This document shows positions 19,435 through 28,137 of a stretch of DNA of 64,000 nt, piece by piece. Below the pieces are notes generated by a model that saw nothing but the letters and a program-made list of their open reading frames with translations, made no database searches and was not told the origin of the DNA. Positions within the stretch are counted from its first letter, which is position 1. Each line of letters opens with the position of its first letter. Source of the stretch: Salinimonas marina (GTDB lineage Bacteria > Pseudomonadota > Gammaproteobacteria > Enterobacterales > Alteromonadaceae); NCBI RefSeq assembly GCF_015644725.1, contig NZ_CP064795.1, forward strand, positions 742,501-806,500, written 5' to 3'. A program made the position numbers and the translations under genes.

Positions 19435-20280
19435 ATGAGCGACGACGCCACCCTTTACATTGTACCTACGCCGATAGGCAATCTTGATGATATTACCGCC
19501 AGGGCCTTGCAAACATTGGAGAGCGTAGACTGGATTGCTGCCGAAGACACCCGGCATACCCAACGTTTGCTACAGCATTTTGGCATAAAAACCCGGACGA
19601 TGTCGTTACATGAGCACAACGAAGACAAGCGGGCGACCATGCTGGTGCATCGTTTACAAAGTGGTGAATCGGTGGCGCTGGTCAGTGACGCCGGTACGCC
19701 TCTTATCAGTGACCCGGGGTTCGTGTTGGTACGCAAATGCCGCGAAGAACACATCAAGGTGGTGGCTTTACCTGGCCCTTGTGCTGCCATTACTGCGTTA
19801 AGTGGTTCAGGTCTGCCTACTGACCGGTTTATTTTTGAAGGCTTCCTGCCCTCGAGAAGCCAGGCACGCAGTGTGGCATTGAAACAGCTCAGCGATCGCA
19901 CCTGTACCAGTGTTTTTTACGAAGCGCCCCGCAGGATCCGCGATACTCTGCTCGATATTCAGACCGTGTTGGGGGCGTCGCGTGCGCTGGTGCTGGCCAA
20001 AGAGTTGTCGAAGTCGTACGAAGCCTTTGTCAGTGGTACCGCAAAGGATATTATTGACTGGCTGGATGCGGAGCCGGGCCGCCAGAAAGGCGAGTTTGTG
20101 CTGATGATCGGCGGCGCTGAGCGGGTTGAATCCGATTTGCCCGCGCCCGCCTTAGAATTGCTTGCTCAGCTGACCGCCGAGTTGCCTCTTAAAAAAGCCG
20201 CGGCGATTGTGGCTGCGCATTATAAGCTGAAAAAGAATGCATTGTATCAGGCAGGTCTGGAGCGAAATAACGCCTCCTAG
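19435..20280 (+). CDS. rsmI: 16S rRNA (cytidine1402-2'-O)-methyltransferase RsmI
   Basis: 281 residues of the tetrapyrrole-methylase fold. The N-terminal signature LYIVPTPIGNLDDITARAL, the AEDTRHTQRLL segment and the SDAGTPLISDPG loop are typical. RsmI transfers a methyl group from SAM to the ribose of C1402 in the ribosomal P site. It is divergent from lpoA, as in many relatives, so the promoters of both share 19296-19434. Confidence 0.95.
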   Translation: MSDDATLYIVPTPIGNLDDITARALQTLESVDWIAAEDTRHTQRLLQHFGIKTRTMSLHEHNEDKRATMLVHRLQSGESVALVSDAGTPLISDPGFVLVRKCREEHIKVVALPGPCAAITALSGSGLPTDRFIFEGFLPSRSQARSVALKQLSDRTCTSVFYEAPRRIRDTLLDIQTVLGASRALVLAKELSKSYEAFVSGTAKDIIDWLDAEPGRQKGEFVLMIGGAERVESDLPAPALELLAQLTAELPLKKAAAIVAAHYKLKKNALYQAGLERNNAS

Positions 20281-20282
20281 CT

Positions 20283-20324
20283 AAACAATTTGTCAGGTTA
20301 GGCCGTACCCACCCTAAATTGTTT
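20283..20324. repeat. Inverted repeat between rsmI and the 88-residue ORF
   Basis: AAACAATTT (20283-20291) is repeated inverted as AAATTGTTT (20316-20324). The arms are followed by GTCA and GACA. No T-run follows, so it may be an operator or an mRNA structure rather than a terminator. It lies just before the ribosome site of the next gene. Confidence 0.5.
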
Positions 20325-20339
20325 GACAGGAGAAGCCCT

Positions 20340-20606
20340 ATGGCCACACGTACACTGAAGCTGGACATCCAGGAGGGTAACTGGATGGTTAACGTGATTG
20401 ATGACAATAATGATGATGGCAAATATGAGTTGCTGCATCCAAACAAAGAAGCTGAGGTCGAGGTAGATGAAAACAAAATGCAGGCGCTGGAATATAATAT
20501 CGTTGCCAGTGCCGGCACCCGCTTCAAAATTACGCTGGATGACACGGTATTGGCCGAAGGTGAGGTAGGGGATACCGGTATCGCCAACGGCAGAGGCGTA
20601 ATCTGA
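20340..20606 (+). CDS. Hypothetical acidic 88-residue protein
   Basis: The ATG at 20340 follows AGGAG at good spacing. The protein is soluble and acidic, with a D/N-rich stretch (IDDNNDDGKYELLHP) and beta-like segments; there is no signal peptide or membrane helix. I do not recognise a family. Codon use and the ribosome site support a real gene. It stands alone between rsmI and a bidirectional terminator. Confidence 0.65.
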   Translation: MATRTLKLDIQEGNWMVNVIDDNNDDGKYELLHPNKEAEVEVDENKMQALEYNIVASAGTRFKITLDDTVLAEGEVGDTGIANGRGVI

Positions 20607-20688
20607 TCGCCGCACGCCGGTAGCTCTGGCGACCGGATACGAGGGCGCTGACACGCTATCACCCTTAGCCTGGTCAGTGCCTTACGCT

Positions 20689-20736
20689 GATACAAAAAGC
20701 TACTGATACAAAAAACGGCCGATACAAAAAAGCCAC
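20689..20736. repeat. 16-base tandem repeat GATACAAAAA
   Basis: GATACAAAAA occurs at 20689, 20705 and 20721, exactly 16 bases apart, with differing six-base tails. The last copy runs into the terminator hairpin at 20727-20755. Confidence 0.7.
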
Positions 20737-20755
20737 ATCTGCAGAGGTGGCTTTT
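20727..20755. terminator. Bidirectional terminator between the 88-residue gene and nspC
   Basis: AAAAAGCCACATCTGC pairs with AGAGGTGGCTTTT to give a stem with A-run and T-run flanks. It serves the convergent plus gene (ends 20606) and the minus gene nspC (ends 20783). Confidence 0.85.
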
Positions 20756-20782
20756 GACATTAAAAGACATAGAACAAGGCGG

Positions 20783-21913
20783 CTAAGACAAGCGACCTTT
20801 AAAGTCCTCGTACCCAAACTCACGTACCAGCTCAAACTCACCGGACGTACGTAAGATCCCAATTGACGGATGCTCAACCCCATTGAAAAAGGTCGTTTTA
20901 ACCATGGTGTAATGCATCATGTCTTCAAACTGCAGCCGGTCACCCGGGACCAGCGGGGCATCAAACGAATAGGTATCAATGACGTCTCCGGCCAGACAGG
21001 AGTTGCCGCCCAGCTTGATGTCATACGCTTTTTCCCCAGGCTCGCCCGCCCCGGTAATATCGGGCCGGTAAGGCATTTCTAATACATCCGGCATATGGGC
21101 CGTGGCAGAGATATCCAGAATGGCGATATCGCCCTGGTTATTAACAATATCTACCACCTCGGCGATCAGCGGGCCGGTTTGCCAGGCCACCGCAGAACCT
21201 GGCTCTAAGATGAGATCCAGATGCGGATAACGCTGTTTGAAGTTTTTTAGCACGCCAATGAGGTGCTCGACATCATAGCCTTCACGGGTCATTAAGTGAC
21301 CACCACCTAAATTGAGCCACTTCAGTTTATCCAGCCAGGGCCCAAAACGCGCTTCAATCGCCTTTAATGTACGCTCAGTGGCAAATGAATCGCATTCGCA
21401 CAAATTGTGACAATGAAAGCCATCAATACCGCTAAGATCCTGGCCTTCCAGCTCATCGGCACGAATCCCCAGCCGCGAGCCAGGCGCGGCCGGATCGTAA
21501 AGCGGGGTATTGGCCTCCTGATGCTCAGGATTAATCCGCAAACCTAAAGATACCCCTGGCAACGCCGTTTTGTGGGCCTGCCACTGCGACAGACTATTAA
21601 ACGACAAATGATGTACCAGCGTCGCCAGCTCAGTGATATCAGCTTGTTTATAAGCGGGGGCATAGGCGTGCACTTCCTTACCCATTTCGCTGGCCAGGCG
21701 AGCTTCCCACACCGAGCTGGCGGTCGCCCCATGCAAATAGGGTTTGATAATGTCAAAACACGACCACATCGAGAAACCCTTAAGAGCCAGTATAATTCTG
21801 GCTCCCGAAGCATCCTGAACCCGTTTCATTAATTCCAGGTTAGCAATCAGCCGGGCTTCTTCAAGCACATAGCAAGGCGACGGAATATCGCGGCGCTGAG
21901 TCAGATTAGTCAA
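20783..21913 (-). CDS. nspC: Carboxynorspermidine decarboxylase NspC
   Basis: 376-residue fold-III PLP decarboxylase. The PLP lysine is Lys45 in LALKGFSMW; other marks are GFHCHNLCECDSF, WLNLGGGHLMTREGYD and LEPGSAVAWQTG. It removes CO2 from carboxynorspermidine (or carboxyspermidine) to make norspermidine or spermidine. It follows the dehydrogenase that makes its substrate by 14 bases, so the two form one minus-strand operon, an alternative to the SpeD/SpeE route. Confidence 0.93.
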   Translation of the reverse strand: MTNLTQRRDIPSPCYVLEEARLIANLELMKRVQDASGARIILALKGFSMWSCFDIIKPYLHGATASSVWEARLASEMGKEVHAYAPAYKQADITELATLVHHLSFNSLSQWQAHKTALPGVSLGLRINPEHQEANTPLYDPAAPGSRLGIRADELEGQDLSGIDGFHCHNLCECDSFATERTLKAIEARFGPWLDKLKWLNLGGGHLMTREGYDVEHLIGVLKNFKQRYPHLDLILEPGSAVAWQTGPLIAEVVDIVNNQGDIAILDISATAHMPDVLEMPYRPDITGAGEPGEKAYDIKLGGNSCLAGDVIDTYSFDAPLVPGDRLQFEDMMHYTMVKTTFFNGVEHPSIGILRTSGEFELVREFGYEDFKGRLS

Positions 21914-21927
21914 AAGTCTCTCCTGAC

Positions 21928-23130
21928 TTAACGGCTGAACGGGCTGGTGTCACATTCGAGCACATGCCATGGCAGACCATGCTGGTTCAGCTCTTCCATA
22001 AACGGGTCCGGATCAAACTGTTCCATATTCCACACGCCCGGTTTTTTCCAGACATTGTTCAGCATCAGCTTGGCACCAATCATTGCCGGAACACCGGTGG
22101 TGTATGACACCGCCTGCGCGCCGACTTCTTCATTGGTCTTGGCATGATCGCAATTGTTGTAGATGAACAGGGTTTTTTCTTTGCCATCTTTGATACCGGT
22201 AATGTAGGTACCAATACAGGTCATACCTGTATAGCCTTCGGCCAGTGAGCCCGGGTTCGGTAATACCGCTTTTAGAAACTCAAGCGGAACAATTTGCTGG
22301 CCCTGATGCTCTACCGGCTCAATGCTGGTCATGCCTACGCCTTCAAGCACGCGTAAGTGGTTGAGGTACGCTTCGCCAAAGGTCATCCAGAAACGCGCAC
22401 GCTTGATGGTAGGAAAGTGCTTAACAATGGACTCAAGCTCTTCGTGATACATCAGGTAAGAAGGTCTTACACCAATATTCTGATAATCCAGATCTTCACG
22501 CACACTTAACGGATCAGTTTCTTTCCATTCGCCATTTTCGTAGAACTTACCGCGTTGGGTAATTTCACGGATATTGATTTCAGGATTGAAGTTGGTGGCA
22601 AACGCCTGGCCGTGATCGCCCCCATTACAATCGACAATATCCAGATAGTGAATTTCGTCAAAGTAATGCTTGGCCGCATAAGCGGTAAACACGTTGGTCA
22701 CACCGGGATCGAAACCTGAGCCAAGCAGCGCCATAATGCCGGCTTCTTTAAATTTATCCTGGTACGCCCATTGCCAGTGATATTCAAACTTGGCTTCGTC
22801 CTTGGGTTCGTAATTGGCGGTATCCAGATAGTCCACACCGGTGGCCAGACAGGCATCCATAATGGGCAGATCCTGATAGGGCAGGGCCAGGTTAATAACC
22901 AGGTCCGGTTTGGTTTGATTGATCAATTGCTCAACTTCGCTGGCGTTGTCAGCATCGACGGCAAATACGGCTTTGACACGGTCTTCACCGACTTCTTTTT
23001 GTAAAGCTTCGCATTTTGAAACTGTGCGGCTGGCCAGATAGATTTCATCGAACTGTTCTGGCAGACGAGCACATTTTTTAACCGTTACACTTGCGACGCC
23101 ACCGGCGCCAATAATTAATACTCGAGACAT
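21928..23130 (-). CDS. Carboxynorspermidine dehydrogenase (saccharopine dehydrogenase family)
   Basis: 400 residues with an N-terminal Rossmann motif GAGGVASVTVKKCA (about 8-21) and the saccharopine-dehydrogenase catalytic domain (GSGFDPGVTNVFTAYA, DCNGGDHGQAFATN). It reductively condenses aspartate semialdehyde with diaminopropane or putrescine using NADPH. Immediate coupling to nspC makes this assignment firm against lysine-pathway relatives. In Vibrio the product norspermidine influences biofilm formation. Confidence 0.9.
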   Translation of the reverse strand: MSRVLIIGAGGVASVTVKKCARLPEQFDEIYLASRTVSKCEALQKEVGEDRVKAVFAVDADNASEVEQLINQTKPDLVINLALPYQDLPIMDACLATGVDYLDTANYEPKDEAKFEYHWQWAYQDKFKEAGIMALLGSGFDPGVTNVFTAYAAKHYFDEIHYLDIVDCNGGDHGQAFATNFNPEINIREITQRGKFYENGEWKETDPLSVREDLDYQNIGVRPSYLMYHEELESIVKHFPTIKRARFWMTFGEAYLNHLRVLEGVGMTSIEPVEHQGQQIVPLEFLKAVLPNPGSLAEGYTGMTCIGTYITGIKDGKEKTLFIYNNCDHAKTNEEVGAQAVSYTTGVPAMIGAKLMLNNVWKKPGVWNMEQFDPDPFMEELNQHGLPWHVLECDTSPFSR

Positions 23131-23259
23131 AAGTCAGTTTCCAAGGCGTTGAGATTTGCGCTGAATCCTAGCAGACATCATTAAATTGGCAAGCAAAGTT
23201 GATGCTGCTGGTACCAAAATACTGCTATGTAGTGTTGCCTGATAAAATGGGTTTATCAA

Positions 23260-23302
23260 GTAAAAACGCCCCGCGAGCATTATTCATACCCACGGGGCGT
23301 CT
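23260..23302 (-). terminator. Terminator after the 133-residue hypothetical gene
   Basis: On the minus strand ACGCCCCG pairs with CGGGGCGT, followed by TTTTTA. It separates the hypothetical gene (ends 23331) from the carboxynorspermidine dehydrogenase gene. Confidence 0.8.
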
Positions 23303-23330
23303 GTATTAAAAAAGACCTCAAAGAAGGACC

Positions 23331-23732
23331 TCAATTAGCTATAGGCGGGGAAACCACAATGCGCTTACCAACCCGAAAGTACGGATATAGCAATAAATTT
23401 TCTTCCCCGTCAGGGCTGGTGGTATTGATGGCAATCGCATCCAGTTTTTCATGATATTCGGTTTGCACTGTGGCTGCATAAGCCAGCACACTATAGCTGT
23501 CTGAATCGGTGGTGGTATCGATAATGCGCCACTGCAATTGCTCGATCAAAAAGCTTTCATTCTGGATCCGCAGCTGCTCATCAGTAAACAAACACCCCAC
23601 CTTGCCGTCTTCATAAATTGCAGCAAAAGGATAAATGGCCTGGCAGTGGGGCAGCATCATTTCACACAGGGTGAGGGCGCGTGTGACCAGCGTTTGCAGG
23701 GGCTTAGAAAGTTGAGTTGGGCCATTTATCAT
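23331..23732 (-). CDS. Hypothetical 133-residue protein
   Basis: The start is set at the ATG at 23732, which has a perfect AGGAGG eight bases upstream; an in-frame extension to 23756 would put the ribosome site inside the gene. The protein begins MINGPTQLSKPLQTLV. It is soluble, with no signal, and ends in beta-like segments (LLLYPYFRVGKRIVVSPP). I recognise no catalytic motif. Its own terminator follows, so it is probably monocistronic. Confidence 0.7.
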   Translation of the reverse strand: MINGPTQLSKPLQTLVTRALTLCEMMLPHCQAIYPFAAIYEDGKVGCLFTDEQLRIQNESFLIEQLQWRIIDTTTDSDSYSVLAYAATVQTEYHEKLDAIAINTTSPDGEENLLLYPYFRVGKRIVVSPPIAN

Positions 23733-23864
23733 GGATAGAACCTCCTGTGCCTTCACCGGCAGACGATGGCACGATAAATCAGTTACAGGTTAATAGAAGA
23801 ATGCAAAGGCGCTTACACACCTTGCCTGCCGTGTTTGTTAGAACGAAAAAAGTGCCTGCTCAGA

Positions 23865-24827
23865 TCAGTTTCTGGCACCCTGTAAGCCCCCGGTGTGCAA
23901 CAGCACAAGGCGTGTACCAGGGGCAAATTCTCCGGCCGCTATTTTTTTCTTAACACCCAGAAATAATTTACCTGAATATACCGGTTCCACCGGCACTGCG
24001 TATTGATGTTGCATTTGTTCACAAAATTCAAGCAGCTCAGTATCGCTTTTAGCGTAGCCACGACCACAGTGTGTGTGGTCGATATGCCAGTTAGAGCATG
24101 GTTGCGGCAAAAGCGCTTGCACCAGTGACTCCAGATAGCCTTCACCTTTTAATACCCCAATTCCAAGAATGGAGGTGGGCCTTGCTCCGGACTGCGCACA
24201 ATGATGGGCAAGGCCGGCTAAAGTCGCGCCACTGGCCACCGGCGCAGCAATAACATCCAGAGGGGCGGTCTGCGCATGCAACTCATCTACAATTTGCCCA
24301 ATGCCCGCCACAGCCGCTTGGTTACTGCCGCCTTCAGGAATTATAAACCGGGTTGCAAAGCGCTGAGCCAGCGCTTGCAAATATTCCGGATCGCTTCGTT
24401 GTTGGTATTCCAGCCGGCTGACATAACAAATTTGGGTTTGCCAGCGCTGTAGATCCACTAGCATGGGCGTAGGATGGTTACGATAGTCTCCGCGGACCAT
24501 CGCCGAGAAGGTAATTCCCAACTGCCAGCATAGATAACCTAAGGCATGCAGATGGTTAGAGTAACCGCCGCCAAAGCTGACAATGTGGTCAGGCAGGCTG
24601 GCGTACTGAGTCAGTTGCTGGCTCAGTTTGCGCCATTTATTGCCAGATATAACCGCATGCAACTGATCATCCCGTTTAATAAAAAGTTGCAGCTGTTCGG
24701 CACCCGGCCACTGTGGGGCAAAAGGCTGTAACGGGCTGGGACGCTGAATATGCAGCCTGGTTTCAAGGGATGACTGGAGAAGCAAAGTCGTAAAATCCGG
24801 ATATACAAATTTGTAATGCTTGATCAT
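23865..24827 (-). CDS. PLP-dependent D-cysteine desulfhydrase / ACC deaminase family protein
   Basis: 320 residues from the ATG at 24827; a TTG 24 bases earlier is less likely. It is a fold-II PLP enzyme with the Schiff-base Lys64 in SGNKWRK, FGGGYSNHLHALG and PEGGSNQAAVAGI. These features place it in the D-cysteine desulfhydrase/1-aminocyclopropane-1-carboxylate deaminase group. Members differ in substrate, and I cannot distinguish them from sequence alone. It is divergent from the chalcone-isomerase-like gene. Confidence 0.82.
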   Translation of the reverse strand: MIKHYKFVYPDFTTLLLQSSLETRLHIQRPSPLQPFAPQWPGAEQLQLFIKRDDQLHAVISGNKWRKLSQQLTQYASLPDHIVSFGGGYSNHLHALGYLCWQLGITFSAMVRGDYRNHPTPMLVDLQRWQTQICYVSRLEYQQRSDPEYLQALAQRFATRFIIPEGGSNQAAVAGIGQIVDELHAQTAPLDVIAAPVASGATLAGLAHHCAQSGARPTSILGIGVLKGEGYLESLVQALLPQPCSNWHIDHTHCGRGYAKSDTELLEFCEQMQHQYAVPVEPVYSGKLFLGVKKKIAAGEFAPGTRLVLLHTGGLQGARN

Positions 24828-24877
24828 AAAGACTGCGAGGCAGGTATTCAAAGTAAACCTGTAAAAAAGAAGCTGCC

Positions 24878-25393
24878 ATGCGTGCCTACCTAATGCTGTT
24901 AAGCCTGCTATCTTTTAATGCTTTTGCTGATATTTCGGCGTCGATAAAAGAGGTTGTTGAAGCGCCCGCCAAAGTGGGTGAAGCCCGTTTTAGTTACTAT
25001 TTCTGGGATGTGTACGATGCCACTTTGTACGCGCCAAAAGGGCGGTGGAACGGCCAACCACCCTATGCATTAAAGCTTACCTACCTACGCGATTTAAAAG
25101 GTAAAAAGATTGCCCAGCGTAGTGTTAAAGAAATGAAAAAGCAGGGGCTGAAAGACGCCACCAAACTAGCGCAATGGCGTGGCCAGATGCAGCAGATTTT
25201 TCCTGATGTAAAGGAAAACGATGTGCTTATTGGAATTGCCACCAGCCAACAGACGACCCGGTTTGTTTATAATGGTGAGGTCATTGGCAACATTGATGAT
25301 GCTGACTTTACTCAACGATTTTTCGATATTTGGTTAAGTGAAAAAACATCTGAACCAGAGTTTCGGCAACAGCTACTTGAGGGAGCAAACTAA
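24878..25393 (+). CDS. Periplasmic chalcone-isomerase-like protein
   Basis: 171 residues with a signal peptide (about 1-17, cut after FNAFA) and a chalcone-isomerase-fold domain: ARFSYYFWDVYDATLYAPKG, PYALKLTYLRDLKG, FVYNGEVIGNIDDADFTQRFFDIWL. Bacterial members are not thought to isomerise chalcone. The stop overlaps the next start (TAATG), so this gene and the DUF3833 lipoprotein are translationally coupled. Confidence 0.85.
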   Translation: MRAYLMLLSLLSFNAFADISASIKEVVEAPAKVGEARFSYYFWDVYDATLYAPKGRWNGQPPYALKLTYLRDLKGKKIAQRSVKEMKKQGLKDATKLAQWRGQMQQIFPDVKENDVLIGIATSQQTTRFVYNGEVIGNIDDADFTQRFFDIWLSEKTSEPEFRQQLLEGAN

Positions 25394-25932
25394 TGAAGCA
25401 TACACTACTGGCGATATCGGCGGCGGGTTGTCTGGCATTTTTGGGTGGCTGCGCCGGTGCTCCTGAGGGGCCAGCGTATGAACAGGTTCAGCCACAACTT
25501 GATATCCAGCAATTTTTTACCGGTGACGTTAAAGCCTGGGGCATCGCTCAAAATTGGAGTGGCGAGGTAGTGCAGCGCTTCAAGGTTGACATCAATGGGC
25601 GCATGGAAGGAGACACCCTGATCATGGATGAGACGTTTGACTATGGCGTGGGGGAGGGGCCGGCACAGCGCACCTGGAAAATCACCCTGAAGGGCGATAA
25701 TGCCTACACCGGCCGCGCAGGCGATGTCGATGGTCCGGCCACGGGAATCAGTTACGGAAACGCATTTAACTTTCAGTATGAGATGGACCTGCCGGTGGAT
25801 GATACTACTTACATGGTAAGCTTTGATGACTGGTTTTTTGCTTTTGATGATACAACGTTGATGAACCGTTCTTATATTAAAAAGTTTGGGGTGGTAGTGG
25901 CTGAAGTGACCATTTTTATGCAAAAACAATAA
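25393..25932 (+). CDS. DUF3833 lipoprotein
   Basis: 179 residues. The signal peptide ends LGGC, a lipobox with Cys at about residue 20. The mature part shows the DUF3833 pattern: DIQQFFTGDVKAWGIAQNWSG, LIMDETFDYGVGEGPAQRTW, GNAFNFQYEMDLPVD and DDWFFAFDD. Function is unknown. Coupling to the chalcone-isomerase-like protein is common in marine gammaproteobacteria and suggests a shared envelope role. Confidence 0.87.
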   Translation: MKHTLLAISAAGCLAFLGGCAGAPEGPAYEQVQPQLDIQQFFTGDVKAWGIAQNWSGEVVQRFKVDINGRMEGDTLIMDETFDYGVGEGPAQRTWKITLKGDNAYTGRAGDVDGPATGISYGNAFNFQYEMDLPVDDTTYMVSFDDWFFAFDDTTLMNRSYIKKFGVVVAEVTIFMQKQ

Positions 25933-26748
25933 CCCGCGCTTGTATTTTCCTGGGCAGTCATAGCCATAGGGTGGCCAGAGTAGGTGATGTAATGACGCTG
26001 AATAATCAGCGCTAGCGCTCAGATTCAGGACATCCACAGCATCTTGTGGACACCCACCTTTGGCTTCCACAAAGATGGACACAAACATGGACACCCACTA
26101 TTTTTCATCAGGTTCTCGACACCTATCTTTTAGGATCCGCAAACATGGACACCCACCGCAAACATGGACACCCACCATCTTTAAACAGCATTTTGTGGAC
26201 ACCCACCATCTTTAAACAGATTCAGAACATCCACAGCATCTTGTGGACACCCACCATCTTTAAACAGATTCAGAACATCCACAGCATCTTGTGGACACCC
26301 ACCATCTTTAAAACAGATTCAGAACATCCACAGCATCTTGTGGAACACCCACCATCTTTAAAACAGATTCAGGACATTCACAGCATTTTGTGGACACCCA
26401 CCATTTTTTAATGATAAGAATCCACTTCACCCTGCGAAGCAGGGCATTGCTGACGAGTAGAGGGTGAGAGGGAAGTACATCATGATATGGAAACCAAAAT
26501 GTAGACCTCCACTTTGGGTTTTAAATTTGAACCCCACTTTTAAACCTCCACAAATATGGGTACTCATCTTCTTTCAAGAGGTGATGGACATCCATCATTT
26601 TTGAGCAGGCTGTGGCCACCCACCAATTTTCAAAAACAAAATCTTGTCTTTCCTTGCGAAGTAAAATGTTAGTCAATGATGGAGACGAGACTATGAAAAT
26701 GGCGGTTAACATGCACAAAGTCTTGCATTGAATGCCGGCAGAGCGCAT
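25933..26748. other. Convergent intergenic region with repeats only
   Basis: No gene is supported between the DUF3833 gene and the histidine kinase. Besides the 48-base array, a degenerate duplication is visible: CCTGCGAAGCAGGGCATTGC near 26431 resembles CCTTGCGAAGTAAAATGTTA near 26653. A plus-strand open frame through the array (26046-26411) has repeats ILWTPTIFKQIQNIHS but loses periodicity at each one-base length change, as expected for non-coding DNA. Confidence 0.6.
26041..26405 (+). repeat. GGACACCCAC tandem array, 48-base period
   Basis: Exact decamers start at 26048, 26089, 26147, 26166, 26197, 26245, 26293 and 26392, with a one-base-insertion copy near 26342. From about 26190 a 48-49 base unit is repeated at least four times; it contains CAGCATCTTGTGGACACCCA, CATCTTTAAACAG and ATTCAGAACATCCA. 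The left part is irregular. Further degenerate copies (GGACATCCAT near 26586, GGCCACCCAC near 26621) extend to the right. Confidence 0.9.
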
Positions 26749-28137
26749 TCAGATCTGACTTAGTTTTTCCCCTGCCGCAAAGGTAATGGTAACCCCTAAT
26801 CCAGATCCTGACAGCAATGGGTCGGGGACATAGTATACGGTACCATTGTGCAGCTCAGCGACGGCTTTCACCATCGATAAACCCAAGCCGTTACCGGCGG
26901 TGGTCCTGCTGGCCTGGGCGCGATAGAAACGTCGATCAAGCTGTGCAAAGTGCTTCTCATCAAGACCCGCACCTGTGTCCGAAACACTCAATACAATCCG
27001 CTGCCCCACAGTAGTCAGGCTGACATCCACCCGGTTGCCTGTCCCGGCGTATTTTACGGTGTTATCCATTAAGTTAGCCATCATCTGAAACAGCTGATTG
27101 GGATCGCCATACATGGTTACCGAATTAATATTGGTGGTTAGCTGCATTTGGTGTTCTTCAAAGTACGGCTCGTATAAATCCACGACATCCCGCAACACCT
27201 CGGCCAAACTGATGGTGGTGAACCCCTGACGTTGCCGCTGACTTTCAATATCCGCAATACGTAACAGACCGTTGAACATACCCAGTAAGTTGTCAGCTTC
27301 CGCCTGCGCCTGAGCTTTAATTTCACCTTCAGGTAGCTTATCCAGACGGGAGCGCAACCGACTCAACGGCGTACGCAAATCATGGGCGATATTGTCGGTG
27401 ACCGATTTGATATTTTCTACCGACGCCTCAATTTTATCCAGCATGCGGTTTAACACCACCGCGAGCTTGCTCAGGTCATCCCAGTTGCTATCAATATCGA
27501 GTCTTTCGGTAAGATTTCCGGTTTGCATTATCGTATCGGCCGTTTGCGACATACGGTTGATACGATTAACCACGTACATGGCGACCCCGAAACTTAACCC
27601 TGAAATGCACCCCAGCACCGCCACAAACACCCAGCTAAAGGATTGCCCTATCCATTGGGCGGTATACAGGTCTTCAACATCCCGGGCCAGAAACAGCCGG
27701 CTGCCATCGGGTAAAATGATATCTTTAAACAACACCGCACGCTGGGCTTTATCAAGCCGCGCCCCCGAGAGCATATCGGCGCTAAACACAAACTGAAAAA
27801 AATCAGTACCTTCAGGCACACTTAAACTATCGAGGGAGGTCAGGTTACCCGCCAGAAATTCACCGTCAGCACTTTGCAGACTGACCAGCGTCGAGGTCGA
27901 GGAAAAAGGATTGTTGTTTATCGCACTGATAAGCCCTTCGCGCCCTTCCGCCTGGTACCAGGCCTGGTATCCCCAAACCTGGGCATCAACCGCGGCTCGC
28001 GCTTCGCGTAACAGGGTTTCTTCGTTAGACAGCGACCATACATAAAACACAAAGGTCATGGCCGCACTGGATAGCAGGGTTAACAGTGCACCTAACCGAA
28101 AACTGGAGCTTCGGGTAAAGGTGCGAATCGCAATCAC
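26749..28137 (-). CDS. Membrane sensor histidine kinase
   Basis: 462 residues. Two membrane helices (about 14-34 and 165-190) flank a periplasmic domain of about 130 residues. A HAMP domain follows, then HisKA with His252 in NIAHDLRTPLSRLR, then HATPase with NLMDNTVKYA, DTGAGLD and GNGLGLSM. It is an OmpR-system-type kinase; the stimulus is unknown. Its start overlaps the stop of the regulator gene by four bases (ATGA), so the pair is one operon. Confidence 0.88.
   Translation of the reverse strand: MIAIRTFTRSSSFRLGALLTLLSSAAMTFVFYVWSLSNEETLLREARAAVDAQVWGYQAWYQAEGREGLISAINNNPFSSTSTLVSLQSADGEFLAGNLTSLDSLSVPEGTDFFQFVFSADMLSGARLDKAQRAVLFKDIILPDGSRLFLARDVEDLYTAQWIGQSFSWVFVAVLGCISGLSFGVAMYVVNRINRMSQTADTIMQTGNLTERLDIDSNWDDLSKLAVVLNRMLDKIEASVENIKSVTDNIAHDLRTPLSRLRSRLDKLPEGEIKAQAQAEADNLLGMFNGLLRIADIESQRQRQGFTTISLAEVLRDVVDLYEPYFEEHQMQLTTNINSVTMYGDPNQLFQMMANLMDNTVKYAGTGNRVDVSLTTVGQRIVLSVSDTGAGLDEKHFAQLDRRFYRAQASRTTAGNGLGLSMVKAVAELHNGTVYYVPDPLLSGSGLGVTITFAAGEKLSQI

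Noticed and set aside
26190..26405. CRISPR array
   Set aside because: The whole 48-base unit is repeated with no variable spacers, and no cas genes occur in the window.
26046..26411. Plus-strand ORF with repeats of ILWTPTIFKQIQNIHS
   Set aside because: The peptide repeat is only the 48-base array read in one frame; it loses phase at the one-base length changes, has no ribosome site and starts in repeat DNA.
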